Origin: Aporrectodea caliginosa
Taxonomy: Eukaryota > Annelida > Clitellata > Crassiclitellata > Lumbricidae
DNA: 64,000 nucleotides
Assembly: GCA_020284085.1 (NCBI GenBank)
Contig: JACEVL010000161.1
Location: 1,526,001-1,590,000, forward strand
Direction: 5' to 3'
Below the pieces are notes generated by a model. The model made no database searches, was not told the origin of the DNA, and worked only from the letters and a program-made list of their open reading frames with translations. The position numbers were made by a program, and so were the translations under genes. Below, piece by piece: positions 10,505 through 19,639 of the stretch. Within the stretch, counting starts at the first letter, position 1, and each line of letters starts with the position of its first letter.

Positions 10505-10664
10505 CTAGCAGTCAAACAAGGAAACACATAAAATTATGCACACTCACACATACACGCAAAAGCTGACACACATAGTATTAAGATAATAAAATGCCTTTAT
10601 GGGCCTCTCAAACTTGCTTATTTATAACATAAATTCTCACATAACACAAGTTATCTGAGAATTC

Positions 10665-11085
10665 TGAGCAGGTGAAATTCATTGATGTTATCTCTTAGAA
10701 GTGAAACTGAAAGTCAGTGACGTCATCTCTTATAAGTGAAACTGAAAGTCAATTACGTAATTTCTTATGAGTGAAACTGAAAGTCAATTACGTAATTTCT
10801 TATTAAAAGTGAAACTGAAAGTCAATTACGTCATTTGTTATAAGTGAAACTGAAAGTCAATTACGTCATTTCTAATAAGTGAAACTGAAAGTCAATGACG
10901 TCATCTCTTAGAAGTGAAACTGAAAGTCAATGATGTCATCTCTTAGAAGTGAAACTGAAAGTCAATTACGTCATCTCTTAGAAGTGAAACTGAAAGGCAA
11001 TGACGCCACCTGTTATAAGTGAAACTGAAAGTCAATGACGTCATCTCTTATAAGTGAAACTGAAAGTCAGTGACGTCATCTCTTA
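10665..11085. repeat. 37-38-bp minisatellite with CRE-like and ISRE-like motifs in each unit
   Basis: Eleven units of AAGTGAAACTGAAAGTCAAT followed by GACGTCATCTCTTAT, plus a degenerate first one. GAAACTGAAA is in every unit and fits the IRF pattern GAAANNGAAA. TGACGTCA (full CRE palindrome) is exact in four units and one or two bases off in most others. The array runs right up to the exon-30 donor. On the sense strand its units read xTAAGAGATGACGTCA while the true donor reads GTAAGAGATGACGTCA. Regulatory function is not shown. Confidence 0.9.
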
Positions 11086-11086
11086 C

Positions 11087-11218
11087 TCTGAAGACGTAGT
11101 GATGGTGTTCAACCGCCAGAACCCATTCGCACAGTGAGCGACATGCCCTTGACACCGTTCCCACTTTCTCCGGTGTAAAATCCGGGTGACTCGTATATTT
11201 CTTCAGTTTCGTGAAAAC
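11087..11218 (-). CDS. Dynein heavy chain exon 30: microtubule-binding tip, second half
   Basis: 44 codons, phase 0 to 0. VFTKLKKYTSHPDFTPEKVG, TVSRACRSLCEWVLAVEHHH, YVFR. This matches the family's K-x-x-x-Y-x-x-x-P-x-F-x-P-E-x-V-x-x-x-S-x-A-C-x-x-x-x-x-W. Acceptor TTTCAG, donor AGA|GTAAGA embedded in the minisatellite sequence. Confidence 0.96.
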
Positions 11219-11389
11219 CTGAAATGATAGAAATGGTATTATATTCCAGATATCTTCATTTATTATACCTATGACATCTTTTTATATTATTAGATCAACA
11301 TAATTAAAGATCATTTTTGATCTTGACGTGATCCTAATCTAATCTTGATCCTTCACGGATATTTTTAAATTTTGTTTAATCCGAGGTAG

Positions 11390-11570
11390 AAATAATCCCT
11401 CAGGATTCCTGAGTCAGGAAAAAAAATTATGTTAGGAGTAAAAAATGTTCTCCGAGAAATCAGGCCTCGTCCCAGTTTAAACAGCCATCCGGTAATGTGC
11501 CTCTGAATGCAATGGCAATGTGGCGCTGCACACAGATGGAAAGATGTTGGAACAGGAATTTAGTTTCCCG
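11390..11570 (+). repeat. Dispersed repeat (also at 23540-23720 and 55075-55180)
   Basis: Shared blocks: AATAATCCCTCAGGA, AAAATTATGTTAGxAGTA, CTCCGAGAAATCAGGCCTCG, TCCCAGTTT, ACAGCCATCCGGTAATGTG, CTCTGAATGCAATGGCA and ACACAGATGGAAAGA. The 23.5-kb copy is in the opposite orientation and the 55-kb copy is truncated. Class not determined. Confidence 0.65.
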
Positions 11571-11809
11571 TTGATCTCCAAGATTAGATTAAGATCACAT
11601 CAAGATTAAACTGGGAAAAGATTAGTGTCAGATTCTGGTCCGCTTAAAATTAGAGCAGAATTGGACCACAAAAGATAAAAGATTAGATCATGCGCAGATC
11701 TAAGTCAGCTTAGGATTATATCGAGATTGGATCATAGATAAAGATAAGAATGGATTAGAACAATGATTCACTTTTGATTAGCTAATTATTAGATGAAGAT
11801 GAAATCAAC

Positions 11810-11972
11810 CTTTTCTGGAAGTGAGTTCTTCTCAAGGTCAATGAGTCGCTGGAGGAAGTGCGGATCAGTGACGATCTGTCGAGCGTGGTTCCAGTCCTTC
11901 GCTTCCTGGTTCAGCAGCAGACAGATGCCAAAGATCACCATGGTTACGATGCTAGGCGGATTTGTATAGACC
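11810..11972 (-). CDS. Dynein heavy chain exon 29: microtubule-binding tip, first half
   Basis: One base completing Arg from exon 28, then 54 codons. VYTNPPSIVTMVIFGICLLL, NQEAKDWNHARQIVTDPHFL, QRLIDLEKNSLPEK. It contains the tip hallmark N-P-P and the conserved D-W-x-x-A ... D-x-x-F-L-x-x-L-x-x-x-[DE]-K-x-x-[IL]-P. Acceptor TTTCAG, donor AAG|GTTGAT. Confidence 0.97.
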
Positions 11973-12164
11973 CTGAAAGGTCAAGCCACACGAAAGGTCA
12001 TTCTCACGTCTCTCTATAAATGCAGGTTTTTAGATACATATATGCACACAAACCAGTGCATACATGGATACATATATGCACACATAGATACATACATGCA
12101 TACATATACACATACATGCATAGGTATATATATGCACATAGTCAATAATAACAATCCAAGAACC

Positions 12165-12166
12165 TA

Positions 12167-12217
<51 letters not shown>

Positions 12218-12232
12218 CATTATTATTAAATA
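12165..12232. repeat. (ATT)n microsatellite
   Basis: About 21 ATT units in the intron between exons 29 and 28, preceded by a degenerate (CATA) stretch from 12040. Confidence 0.95.
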
Positions 12233-12651
12233 AATTTGTAACGCGCGCAAGGTCAGTAGGTCACACCGAAATGTGAATCTGAGGCGCGGATAGTCAACCG
12301 CCAGGTGAAGATGCACTTAGATTTCTAAATCCTTGAAAGCCACTGTAATAATGCTCAAGGTATCAGTTGATTGTCTTATATACACTTACATGCAACACAA
12401 ACACACATACACACAATCATAAGTGCGCATGCACATAGACATACATAAACAGACAAACACATAAATACATACATACATACACATATCTCACTCTTGGGTG
12501 ATCAGCTATAACCCTGCGCTAGGAATTTCCATGGCACAGTTTAGGGCTTTCAAGACCTTCCCAATTTAATTTCTGATCCAAAAGAGATTTGCTAACTTAA
12601 ACGATTTCCACTTTTATTTATCAGTAATATATCTCTTTATTACGTATGAAC

Positions 12652-12746
12652 CTGATTTCGACGATGTCAGACTTTTCAAGAGAGTGCAGAGACTCGATGG
12701 CCGACTCCAGTGTTGGAATGACAGAGTCGAGGTCGCGTTGACACTC
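12652..12746 (-). CDS. Dynein heavy chain exon 28: stalk coiled coil CC1, distal
   Basis: 31 codons plus two bases. ECQRDLDSVIPTLESAIESL, HSLEKSDIVEI + R. This is the family signature A-L-x-x-L-x-x-x-D-I-x-E-[IVL] just before the tip. Acceptor TTGTAG, donor ATCAG|GTTCAT. Confidence 0.96.
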
Positions 12747-12764
12747 CTACAAATCAACATCAAT

Positions 12765-12835
12765 CAATCAATCAATCAAAGAAACTTGATATAGCACCCC
12801 TTCAAGATATCTACTCAGAGGCGCTCAACAAACAG
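12765..12835 (-). mobile_element. LINE tail, minus orientation
   Basis: On the minus strand: GAGCGCCTCTGAGTAGATAT, CTTGAAGGGGTGCTATATCA, AGTTTCTTTGATTGATTG. Same core as the 5095-5870 LINE with an ATTG-type tail, like the copy at 63520-63645. Confidence 0.65.
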
Positions 12836-13129
12836 CAGAGATCGCAGAGAAAACCGTATAGCATACGATATACCATCTGCAATGTTATACAATGCAATAC
12901 AACGCAATGCCAACCTGTTACACTGGCAGCAAAGAACTTCTCCAACACATGTTACAGTTGTGGATATGTTACCAAAATGAATCGCAGTTTCACTTGGAAA
13001 AGGTGCAATAGAAGTTGATTAGATTTGATTAGATGGGACAACATTGCAACAATTAGGAGGAGCACAGCCAATTGTATGCCTGCTGTATGAGCGTGGTGCT
13101 ATATAAACTCGATCACGGAATCTCTTTTC

Positions 13130-13250
13130 CGCAAACGCTTGAAGACACACTTTGTTCGATCATGGTTTTAGTGTTTTAGGTCGGGACCGCCTCTGATGCG
13201 AGTCTCTCTCTTGAAGTGGCGCTATATAAAGTTGCAATTGACATTACGAA
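13130..13250 (+). mobile_element. LINE tail
   Basis: GGTCGGGACCGCCTCTGATG, CGAGTCTCTCTCTTGAAGTG, GCGCTATATAAAGTTGCAAT. It ends about 25 bases from the exon-27 donor. Confidence 0.6.
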
Positions 13251-13275
13251 GGTAGGAGCGATGTGGAATGGTTAC

Positions 13276-13401
13276 CTGTGCATATTCGTGAACGACCTGT
13301 TTCTCTTCCTGCATTGTCTCCTCTTCGGCTCGGACGATCAGTCGCACCTGTTCGACTGCCTCCTGGGCCGAAACCAACTGCTCCAACAGAGCCTCGGTGT
13401 C
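13276..13401 (-). CDS. Dynein heavy chain exon 27: stalk coiled coil CC1
   Basis: 42 codons, phase 0 to 0. DTEALLEQLVSAQEAVEQVR, LIVRAEEETMQEEKQVVHEY, AQ. A heptad-rich acidic helix of the ascending stalk arm. Acceptor GATTAG, donor CAG|GTAACC. Confidence 0.95.
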
Positions 13402-13524
13402 CTAATCAGACAGACAAACAGATATATAGACAGAGAGGTAGACAGAGAGAAGCATCAACAAACATCATCAGCAAAGGATAGGAAAGAGACTCAGAGGAAG
13501 AGGAGAAAAGTTTATTCTAATCTA

Positions 13525-13560
13525 AGCTACCGATTTATATAGCGCCGTTATCAGAATGCA
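13525..13560 (-). mobile_element. LINE tail remnant, minus orientation
   Basis: Plus-strand CGATTTATATAGCGCCGTTA then TCAGAATGCA. The same short variant recurs at 16420-16450, so it is a recognisable truncated subfamily. Confidence 0.5.
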
Positions 13561-13968
13561 AAAGGTATCAACAGAGGGTCGATTCCAAGTTAAATGTTCT
13601 GGGATGTATTGACTGGTGCAGTCTGGTGGTGTAAGGTTAGGCAATGATAAGATAGAGTAAGGTAAAGTAAAGCAGTAAAGCAGAGGTAAGGTAATATTGA
13701 AGAACAACAAGCAACGGTCACAAGTCCTTTAGATGCAGAGCTGCAAAATGTATGTAACGGTGTGTACCAGGACACTTAATATATCACATTTTAAGTATCT
13801 AACAAAGGCGCTTTTTCAGCGCTAGCCTATGTGATGCTTAATGTCATCCACAACTAGACTATTGCATCAGGCAGCAAAACAATTCACAGTAAACTAGAAT
13901 AATTGTCACCAATGGCGGCTCATAACATATAACATAAGTTATAAAGATCTGAGCCACTTCTTTCCAAC

Positions 13969-14077
13969 CTTTGCTTTCTCTTCGATCTTTGGACCAAGTT
14001 CAACCAACTCGACCTGCATTGTTCCAACCAATGAATTCGACTCCGACAGGCGACCCAGCCCAGCCAACAAACGATTC
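13969..14077 (-). CDS. Dynein heavy chain exon 26: start of stalk CC1
   Basis: One base completing Arg from exon 25, then 36 codons. NRLLAGLGRLSESNSLVGTM, QVELVELGPKIEEKAK. This is the conserved N-R-[YL]-x-x-G-L-x-x-L-x-x-[ST]-x-x-x-V-x-x-[ML]-Q-x-x-L-x-x-L-x-P element. Acceptor GTCTAG, donor AAG|GTTGGA. Confidence 0.96.
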
Positions 14078-14137
14078 CTAGACACATTCCAAAAACCAAC
14101 ATAATCAAAGCCAAATGCAACATAAGGGTAAAACAAT

Positions 14138-14185
14138 GAAAAGGCGCTATATAAATTAAACAAATTAATGAATAAATAAATGATG
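14138..14185 (+). mobile_element. LINE tail remnant
   Basis: GAAAAGGCGCTATATAAATT followed by AAACAAATTAATGAATAAAT. Only the last bases of the family 3' end are present. Confidence 0.5.
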
Positions 14186-14366
14186 CTGTACCCCTGAGAT
14201 GTCTGCAATGCCACTAAAAGCATACCGGGTAAGCAACACGAAAGGGTGGAATTGTGCTCCACCGTATAAGAACCAAAGCACATAACTGATCACCACCATG
14301 TTAGAACCTAAACCACGTAACTTATCCCCACCATGTTAGAACTAAACCATGTAACTGATTCCACAC

Positions 14367-14575
14367 CGTGTAAGTGCCAGCTCATCTCTCTTCTTTCGTA
14401 TCATGGAGCTGTAGACTCGCATCATCTCGATGTACGTAAATGGAGTCACGTAGTCACGACGTCTCGTCTCTTCCCAGAACTTCTTTGCAGTACAAACCAC
14501 AGACTTGTGAACTTCGACGCAGATGTTTGCAATGACGTCAGCCATCTTTTCATCAACGCAGTGTCCCTGTGCCTC
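14367..14575 (-). CDS. Dynein heavy chain exon 25: AAA4 C-terminal part to stalk base
   Basis: 69 codons plus two bases. EAQGHCVDEKMADVIANICV, EVHKSVVCTAKKFWEETRRR, DYVTPFTYIEMMRVYSSMIR, KKRDELALT + R. It contains the family block C-V-x-[VF]-H-x-S-V ... R-R-x-[YN]-Y-V-T-P-x-[ST]-Y-[LI]-E. Acceptor CTCCAG, donor ACACG|GTGTGG (weak), whose phase joins exon 26 exactly. Confidence 0.96.
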
Positions 14576-14859
14576 CTGGAGTTTTAACAAATGAATACAA
14601 TGCGTAGATTTAAACGAAATGCTGAAGTCGATGTGAAAGGAGGGTTTGGAGCCAACCTCAACACCTCCAAAACGGAAGGAGGGTTTGGGGCCAACTTTAA
14701 CATTGTAAAAAAATCCAACGTTCAAGTCTGGCCATGCAGCCTCCCACGAGGCTGGGCCTAACATTTTGCCAGATAGTAGATGTTAGGCCCAACCCTTCAA
14801 ATTCAAATGGAATGTTAAATGTTGACAAGAAAATACAATGAATAGCAAAAATTACAGCA

Positions 14860-14930
14860 TTCATTCATTCATTCATTCTGGAAATTTATATAGCGCCCCT
14901 TCAAGAAAACTACTCAGAGGCGCTCAAATA
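14860..14930 (-). mobile_element. LINE tail, minus orientation
   Basis: On the minus strand: GAGCGCCTCTGAGTAGTTTT, CTTGAAGGGGCGCTATATAA, ATTTCC and GAATGAATGAATG. A clean copy of the family 3' end. Confidence 0.7.
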
Positions 14931-15347
14931 AATAGATACGGATGATGCAAAAATGCTACATGGTTAAAACCAAAAATCATTGTTAAAAATTAGTAAAACA
15001 CTAATAGATAAAAAATTCCACACATAGCTTTCTTTTAAAAACCTTGGGTGATGTAAATATGATCAGAAATTATATTTCATTTACCTTACCCTACCGTACC
15101 TTGATACCATATTACCAAGTGCTGCCTTACACCTGGCAGCAAATAACAATGTTTTGGACCAACCATCAGTTCATAGATAGCACTCACATTGCTTTGCCAT
15201 TACCTTACCATTACACCATGCCATTACACCATACCATTACCTGACCATTACACCATACCATTACCTTACCATTACACCCTTACCATTACCTTACCTTATA
15301 TCACGTTACGCCCGTAACAATTTGTACTGAATGTGAAGAATACACAC

Positions 15348-15566
15348 AGAGATGGCTTCCGTTTCTTTTTCTGCTAAACTGCTATCGGATCGGAATTGGT
15401 CGTCGTGGAAGTAAGCCTTAGCAACGGAGAGCATGGCACCAGCGTCCCATTCGTTGTACCAGTCTATTGTCGAACGATTGATGAGTGATGGATAGCGACG
15501 GCAGATGTCACGGAACTTGGCTCCCACTTGACTCAGCAGAATGACATGCAGGTTCTGGCGCACTCT
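15348..15566 (-). CDS. Dynein heavy chain exon 24: AAA4
   Basis: 73 codons, phase 0 to 0. RVRQNLHVILLSQVGAKFRD, ICRRYPSLINRSTIDWYNEW, AMLSVAKAYFHDDQF, SLAEKETEAIS. This matches R-V-R-x-N-L-H-V-[VI]-L-x-x-S-P-V-G-x-x-F-R-x-x-C-R-x-[YF]-P-[SA]-L-[IV]-x-x-[CS]-T-I-D-W-[YF]. The usual SPVG is SQVG here. The donor was chosen as TCT|GTGTGT because it alone gives phase 0 for exon 25. Confidence 0.95.
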
Positions 15567-15594
15567 CTATAATAATACGAGGCAATACAATGCG

Positions 15595-16205
15595 ATGAGA
15601 AACAGTGCAATACAATACAATGCTATGACAATCCAAATGAATCCAATCCAATCAAATCCAATCTATTCCAAACTAATCCAATACAAATGAATTCATTTTA
15701 ATCAAATCCACTCTAATCAAATCGAATCAAGTCAAATCCAATCCAATCTGATTCAATCCACTCCCATTCAATCCAATCTGATTAAATCAAATCCAATATA
15801 ATCCAGTACAGATAAATTTATTTTAATCCAATCCAAACAAATCCAATCCAACCTAATCCAATCTGATTCAATCTACTCCAATCTGATTCAATCAAATCTA
15901 ATAGAATTCGATACAAATGAATTCATTCTAATCAAATCCAATCCAATCCAATCTGATTCAATCCAATACAATCCAATCTGATTCAATCCAATACAATCCA
16001 ATCTGATTCAATCCAATACAATCCAATCTGATTCAATCCAATACAATCCAATCTGATTCAATCAAATCCAATCTAAGTCAATACAAATGAATTTATTCTA
16101 ATCACATCCAATCTAATCCAGTCTATTTCAATCCAATCTAATCCACTCTGATTCAATCTAACCTAATCTAATGTAATCTAATCTAATCCAATCCAATCCG
16201 GTCTA
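15595..16205. repeat. Degenerate AATCCAATCTGATTC repeat
   Basis: About 600 bases of AATCCAATCC, AATCTGATTCAATCC and TAATCTAATC units. A regular 25-mer (CAATCCAATACAATCCAATC + TGATT) repeats about five times at 15955-16060. Similar sequence occurs at 31318-31595 and 46270-46372. Confidence 0.85.
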
Positions 16206-16216
16206 ATGAGATCAAC

Positions 16217-16378
16217 CTGAATTAAGAATGTGTGCATGGCCAGTCGTGTGTCTGGGACGTCCTCAGCTGCTGCTGCTGCTCGTAGGTCCATCCTGATGCC
16301 ATCCATCTCTTCGCTGTCAAACAGATCAGCCACTTCTCCGCCACTGAGGATGCTGCTCACGTCCTCCAGGAAAGACTC
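16217..16378 (-). CDS. Dynein heavy chain exon 23: AAA4, after Walker B
   Basis: 54 codons, phase 0 to 0. ESFLEDVSSILSGGEVADLF, DSEEMDGIRMDLRAAAAAED, VPDTRLAMHTFLIQ. It matches E-x-F-L-E-D-[IV]-x-x-[IL]-L-x-x-G-E-V-x-[ND]-L-F of the family. Acceptor GCGTAG, donor CAG|GTTGAT. The Ala-rich DLRAAAAAED run is unusual. Confidence 0.97.
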
Positions 16379-16419
16379 CTACGCAGACAGACGACAACAA
16401 GAAAGTATGTACTATCCGA

Positions 16420-16450
16420 CATTTATATAGCGCCGTTTTACACGAATGCA
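16420..16450 (-). mobile_element. LINE tail remnant, minus orientation
   Basis: Plus-strand ACATTTATATAGCGCCGTTT then TACACGAATGCA, nearly the same as 13525-13560. Confidence 0.45.
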
Positions 16451-16494
16451 TATGTATGCATGTATGTATGTGGATACTTATCATAGAGCCTTTT

Positions 16495-16800
16495 GGGGTG
16501 CTCAATAGATAATTGGTTAGCGCACTGGACTGTCAGTCAAAAGGTCATGGGTTCAAATCCCCACCAGGGCAGAAATTTGGTTTGAGATTTCTGTTCCACC
16601 TGCACCCATAGGGAACTCAGCTATAATGAGTACATGACTGTACACTGTCGGTAGGAAGATGAGACGGCGAGGTAGAGGACTGGCCTCCTGCCCTCACATG
16701 CCGAGACTAAGAAAATGAAGTCGCTAACACTTCATGCTCATGGCTGTCTCAGGGCTAGCTTAAGGGACTGCTCTTCTTCTTGGTCTTCTACATCTTCTTA
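16495..16800 (+). mobile_element. tRNA-derived SINE
   Basis: The head at about 16495-16572 has a Pol III A-box-like segment (ATAATTGGTTAGCGCACTGG), a 17-base arm and a B-box (GGTCATGGGTTCAAATCC), then CCCACCAGGGCAG. A non-tRNA body follows with GAGACGGCGAGGTAGAGGAC and GCCGAGACTAAGAAAATGAA, ending in a CTTCTT-rich stretch. It is not a functional tRNA: the acceptor arms do not pair. Confidence 0.75.
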
Positions 16801-16931
16801 GGTACTTCACAAACCGCAGATGTTAAATGTCATTAAGATAGAAATGTTATTAGCAGGCAGAACTGTTACAGTGCACAGAAAACTAGGTATGCACACGCAC
16901 ACACGTAGAGCCGAACCAACTGAATTTGTAC

Positions 16932-17129
16932 CTGAATGATGTCATCGTCCGAAAGGAGGAAGACGGTGCGGTTGCCATGGACACCGGCGCTGACGTAGAC
17001 CTTCTTGAGGTCCTGGCGGAAGTCTTGGAGGTCATATCCCTTCGTCAGGTTCAACCGGTGCACCGTACAACGAGCGATATGGGCAGCCAGACGCACAGAC
17101 GTACTCTTACCCATGCCGTCTAAACCGAC
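16932..17129 (-). CDS. Dynein heavy chain exon 22: AAA4 P-loop and Walker B
   Basis: 66 codons, phase 0 to 0. VGLDGMGKSTSVRLAAHIAR, CTVHRLNLTKGYDLQDFRQD, LKKVYVSAGVHGNRTVFLLS, DDDIIQ. Walker A is GLDGMGKS and keeps the catalytic Lys, where many axonemal chains have GVGGSGRQS. Walker B is TVFLLSD. Acceptor TCGTAG, donor CAG|GTACAA. Confidence 0.97.
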
Positions 17130-17469
17130 CTACGAATCGAAAGAAAGGCACACACAGCTGACAACTCACTTGGGAAAAACAATCCCACCGGCAATCGTTA
17201 TCGTAATTTCCAAACTTCAGAAAGCGTCACTCGAAAGCCAAGCGCAGGGCACCAGATTATTCAGGAGCGCCGAGAGTAATGCAGCAATGCACAGAGTCTA
17301 AGGATTTCTCCCATTCTCGGTTTCCATATATTCTAATGAGGGTAGTTATTAAATATTTATACAAAGAATGATGGTAAATGCAAAATAATTCAATGATACT
17401 TGTGCATAAACATACGGACATGTGCATTAACATAAGGATCCAAAGTGAGCCACTGATGGCTGAAAGACG

Positions 17470-17780
17470 TGTGCAGAGAATGATGGATGAATGAGTGGAT
17501 GGATGACTGAATGAATGAATGGATGGACGAATGGATGAATGGGTGGATGGATGTATGGATGGATGAATGATGCATGAATGGATGGATGAATTAATGAACG
17601 AATCGATGTATCGGTGGATGGATGGATGGTTGGATGTATGGATGGAAGGATGAATGGATGGACGAATGGATGGACAGATCGATGGACAGATGGATGAATG
17701 GATGGTAGGGTTAATGGATGCATTGAAGGACGAATGAAAGGATGTAAGAATGAATGGATGAATGTACGGATGGATGTAAA
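17470..17780. repeat. (GGAT/GAAT)n minisatellite
   Basis: ATGGATGGATGAATGAATGG-type units over about 310 bases, ending only about five bases from the exon-21 donor (17785). The His/Pro/Ser-rich frames across it are artefacts. Confidence 0.9.
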
Positions 17781-17785
17781 CGTAC

Positions 17786-17866
17786 CAGCATCATGTGACC
17801 TGACGGCTGTCGAAGGACCCTTGCCACTCGAAGAACGTGTTCAACTGCTGATTGAAAGAATACGAC
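17786..17866 (-). CDS. Dynein heavy chain exon 21: lead-in to AAA4
   Basis: 27 codons, phase 0 to 0. VVFFQSAVEHVLRVARVLRQ then PSGHMML. This is the invariant A-x-E-H-[VI]-x-R-[IV]-x-R-[VI]-L-R-Q-P-x-G-x-x-L-L that precedes the AAA4 P-loop in the next exon. Acceptor TTCCAG, donor CTG|GTACGT. Confidence 0.97.
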
Positions 17867-18333
17867 CTGGAAAAGAAACCATAAGCGCACGCTGTGCTTT
17901 AAACATAAGGGCAAAATGATTTTAAAAAATGATACAATTTATAGCCTAAGCCCTAAGTTATAGGCAGGCATATAATATACATTCATGGATACACCTATGT
18001 ATAACACATGCACATATACAGAACAATCTAGCATACCATTCCTTCACCACAGCCCCTGGTCCGTCTGCCACCTACGTGAAACAAAATGTGTGTGTGTGTG
18101 TGTTTGTGGGTGTGTGCGTGCCAATGATCGCCAACATACATATAACATACAAACAAGTATCTATAAGTATATATATACATAAAATTATATATATTATATA
18201 CATATAAGTATCTCTCTATATATACATATGTATGTAAATGTATAAGTATATATATATATTTATATATATATATATATCAATATATATGTATGGGTCATTG
18301 ATCCGCCAATAGGGAGTGGCACATGATAGAGAC

Positions 18334-18508
18334 CTGTGAATCTCCTGAGTTCGTCTGAAGGTAGATTTCTTCGAGAACCTTCTTCATCTTCGACTGATCG
18401 GCCACAGGTTTGTAGATTCGATTGTCCGAAGAAGAGGATACTGCTGCTGCTGTCAAAGTCGGCAAAATTAAACGGACGCAGCATCAGTTCATCCGCATTC
18501 CATCGGAT
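18334..18508 (-). CDS. Dynein heavy chain exon 20: before AAA4; internal frame break
   Basis: 175 bases (3n+1) between phase-0 neighbours. The first half reads IRWNADELMLRPFNFADF in the expected frame. The second half makes dynein sense only one base later: NRIYKPVADQSKMKKVLEEI then YLQTNSGDSQ. The shift falls in GACAGCAGCAGCAGTATCCT and the CTTCTTCGGAC that follows. Acceptor TTTCAG and donor CAG|GTCTCT are both sound. Either a one-base insertion (or two-base loss) has broken the gene, or the assembly is wrong here. Confidence 0.93.
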
Positions 18509-18527
18509 CTGAAAAGAAGACAACAAT

Positions 18528-18671
18528 TATTATTATTATTATTATTATTATTATAATTATTATAATTATTATTTTTATTATTTTAACAGTAAAAGTATTA
18601 TTATTATTATTAGTAGCATTATTATTGTTAGTATTATTATTATTATGTTTTTTTTAACAGTAAAAAGTATT

Positions 18672-18716
<45 letters not shown>

Positions 18717-18875
18717 AATCTAGCATGGTAATGTCGAAGAAAAGCAGATGGCGTTTCCGCGTTGGAGAGCTACCGAGAGTCTTTGAAACAGGTAGCTTGT
18801 CTCGAGCGTGTCATGTGTTGCATCGGTTAACCTTCGTCCTAATTCCAGGACAAAATCCAGTCCTTCAGAACTCCA

Positions 18876-18907
<32 letters not shown>

Positions 18908-19054
18908 CATTATTTTTTAACAGTAAAAAGTATTAATATTATTATTATTAGTAGTATTATTAGTATTATTATTAGTATTATTTTTTTAACAGTAAAAAGT
19001 ATTATTATTGTTATTATTATTATTATTAGTAGTAGTAGTAGTATCATCATCATC

Positions 19055-19108
<54 letters not shown>

Positions 19109-19110
19109 TA
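18528..19110. repeat. ATT-rich repeats with a repeated TTTTTAACAGTAAAAAGTATT block
   Basis: (ATT)n and (ATC/AGT)n runs in the intron between exons 20 and 19. The motif TTTAACAGTAAAAAGTATTA recurs at about 18583, 18653, 18915 and 18983, so the run is a small tandem array of ATT tract plus a fixed 20-base block, not a pure microsatellite. Confidence 0.85.
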
Positions 19111-19244
19111 TTATTGGTAATGGTAGGCCTAATTTTATAAAGCGCTACTTAAAAGGTACATAGAGGGCACCAGTTTATTTGTGAACGAGTATTCCCTTCA
19201 GAACCTGACTCGGCGAGTTTGGAAAATTCCAGAAACCATCTGAC

Positions 19245-19415
19245 CTTGAAGTTTTCGTGGATGACATCAGAAAGGCTCTCGCAGAAGGTCATGCGATCAA
19301 GGTCGTTCACCAGACGGTCGTGGAAGACGCACATGACCTCGTGCACGAGCAGCTGAATGACATTGAGGCGACTGACGATGACCTTGGCGTTCGACTGGAA
19401 AATTCCGCACATGAC
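19245..19415 (-). CDS. Dynein heavy chain exon 19: AAA3-AAA4 linker
   Basis: 57 codons, phase 0 to 0. VMCGIFQSNAKVIVSRLNVI, QLLVHEVMCVFHDRLVNDLD, RMTFCESLSDVIHENFK. It matches [VL]-x-x-G ... R-L-W-x-H-E-x-x-R-V-F-x-D-R-L-[VI]-x-x-x-D-R. The usual W and R of that motif are L and C here (QLLVHEVMCVF). Acceptor CTCCAG, donor AAG|GTCAGA. Confidence 0.96.
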
Positions 19416-19639
19416 CTGGAGAGTGAAAACATACAAGATGGCGGCACAAACTCCGTTAAAATTTCTGTTCTGTACAAACCTTAAATTCTCCTATGATAAA
19501 AATATAAAAAAAACTAAGCTAGGCAAGGCAAAAAATCATAATAAATGGCAAGTGAAGGTGAGATAAGGTAAGGAGGTAAAGTCAGGTTAGACAAGGGTCA
19601 GTTAACGTAAAATAAAGGAAGGTAAGATATGGTAAGTTT

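Noticed and set aside
16495..16572. Functional tRNA gene
   Set aside because: A- and B-box-like segments are present, but the acceptor arms do not pair and a SINE body follows.
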